A stretch of DNA of 40,666 bases, from positions 1 to 40,666 of the forward strand of contig JAJYPP010000024.1 of assembly GCA_021795235.1 (NCBI GenBank), written 5' to 3'. Shown here in pieces: positions 40,533 through 40,666 of the stretch (positions are counted from its first letter, which is position 1; every line of letters begins with the position of its first letter). This DNA is from a bacterium (lineage in GTDB: Bacteria > Chloroflexota > Dormibacteria > Aeolococcales > Bog-877). A program made the position numbers and the translations under genes. The notes beneath the pieces are model-generated. The model saw only the letters and a program-made list of their open reading frames with translations, did no database searches and was not told the origin of the DNA.

Positions 40533-40666
40533 ATGAAGCTGTCGACGTACGCCCGGCAGCAGGGCATCGGGTATCGGGCGGCGTGGGAGCGCTTTCGCAA
40601 GGGCCGTATCCCCGGCGCTGTCCTCGACGAGTCCGGGCACGTCGAGGTTCCGGACCCGCAGTCGAT
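40533..40666 (+). CDS. IS607-family transposase N-terminus, cut by the window edge
   Basis: The frame from ATG 40,533 encodes MKLSTYARQQGIGYRAAWER, then FRKGRIPGAVLDESGH, the N-terminal MerR-like helix-turn-helix typical of IS607 serine recombinases (usual MKLSxYAKxxGVSYxTAWRxxKxGxIP). TATGAT at 40,521-40,526 lies six bases upstream. The catalytic domain lies outside the window. An IS607-type element probably starts in the AT-richer stretch after 40,449. Confidence 0.8.
   Translation, partial: MKLSTYARQQGIGYRAAWERFRKGRIPGAVLDESGHVEVPDPQS

Noticed and set aside
1..40666. CRISPR arrays
   Set aside because: I saw no series of short, regularly spaced direct repeats.

Overview
The window is high-GC DNA with dense, mostly plus-strand genes, many GTG starts and many start codons that overlap the previous stop (ATGA or GTGA). 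Gene content points to a high-GC, F420-producing, mostly monoderm-type lineage: F420 biosynthesis genes (cofD-cofC-cofE), an F420/FMN-type luciferase-like oxidoreductase, a HemQ-type chlorite-dismutase-fold protein, flavin-dependent ThyX and a DinB/mycothiol-type protein. Actinomycetota, or Chloroflexota / Candidatus Dormibacterota, fit best. I cannot decide between them from sequence alone. A further lineage trait is that at least 15 gene starts have a TAnnnT hexamer 6-8 bases before the start codon and no ribosome binding site. That is the classic layout of leaderless genes.

Region 1 (about 1-12,063) is accessory DNA. It ends at an intact tRNA-Phe gene (11,988-12,063, minus strand). Two displaced 46-bp copies of the tRNA 3' half (7,452-7,497 and 4,934-4,979) cut the region into stacked units of about 4.5 kb and 2.5 kb. 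Each copy is followed by the same ~200-bp element end. The outer unit carries a type IV AbiEi/AbiEii pair with an unusual toxin (nucleotidyltransferase + WYL-like segment + zinc ribbon), a GNAT acetyltransferase and a broken sigma factor. The inner unit carries an Erm-like rRNA methyltransferase and an HTH/PIN pair in convergent orientation. Left of these lie a DUF4160/DUF2442 pair, a DinB-like protein, a broken GntR regulator, a DUF2785 protein and a luciferase-like oxidoreductase. A dispersed 122-bp repeat occurs three times in this region. No integrase gene is visible.

Region 2 (about 12.4-24.2 kb) is ordinary chromosome with several informative genes: a NUDIX-methyltransferase fusion, galE, a cold-shock protein with a hairpin leader, a YbbN-like thioredoxin, tandem YtxH-like membrane proteins, two A-type Fe-S carriers, a MOSC protein, and a tightly overlapping run (receiver-like protein, M20 amidohydrolase, zinc-ribbon protein, HemQ), then thyX, a VOC protein and a molybdopterin oxidoreductase.

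Region 3 (24.5-29.9 kb) is a cofactor and envelope block: cofD-cofC-cofE, a possible 47-codon leaderless leader ORF coupled to moaD-moaE, then a Wzm/Wzt polysaccharide exporter. The molybdenum-cofactor genes fit with the MOSC and sulfite-oxidase-like proteins nearby.

Region 4 (30-40.5 kb) holds envelope and redox functions: a secreted protein, GtrA, an active HtrA-like lipoprotein protease, a SCO1-TlpA fusion, a rhodanese behind a structured leader and an ACT-malic enzyme. It also holds two neighbouring proteins that keep an enzyme fold but lack catalytic residues: an HtrA-like protein without His and Asp, and a metallo-beta-lactamase-fold protein without metal ligands. The right edge enters an IS607-type insertion element.
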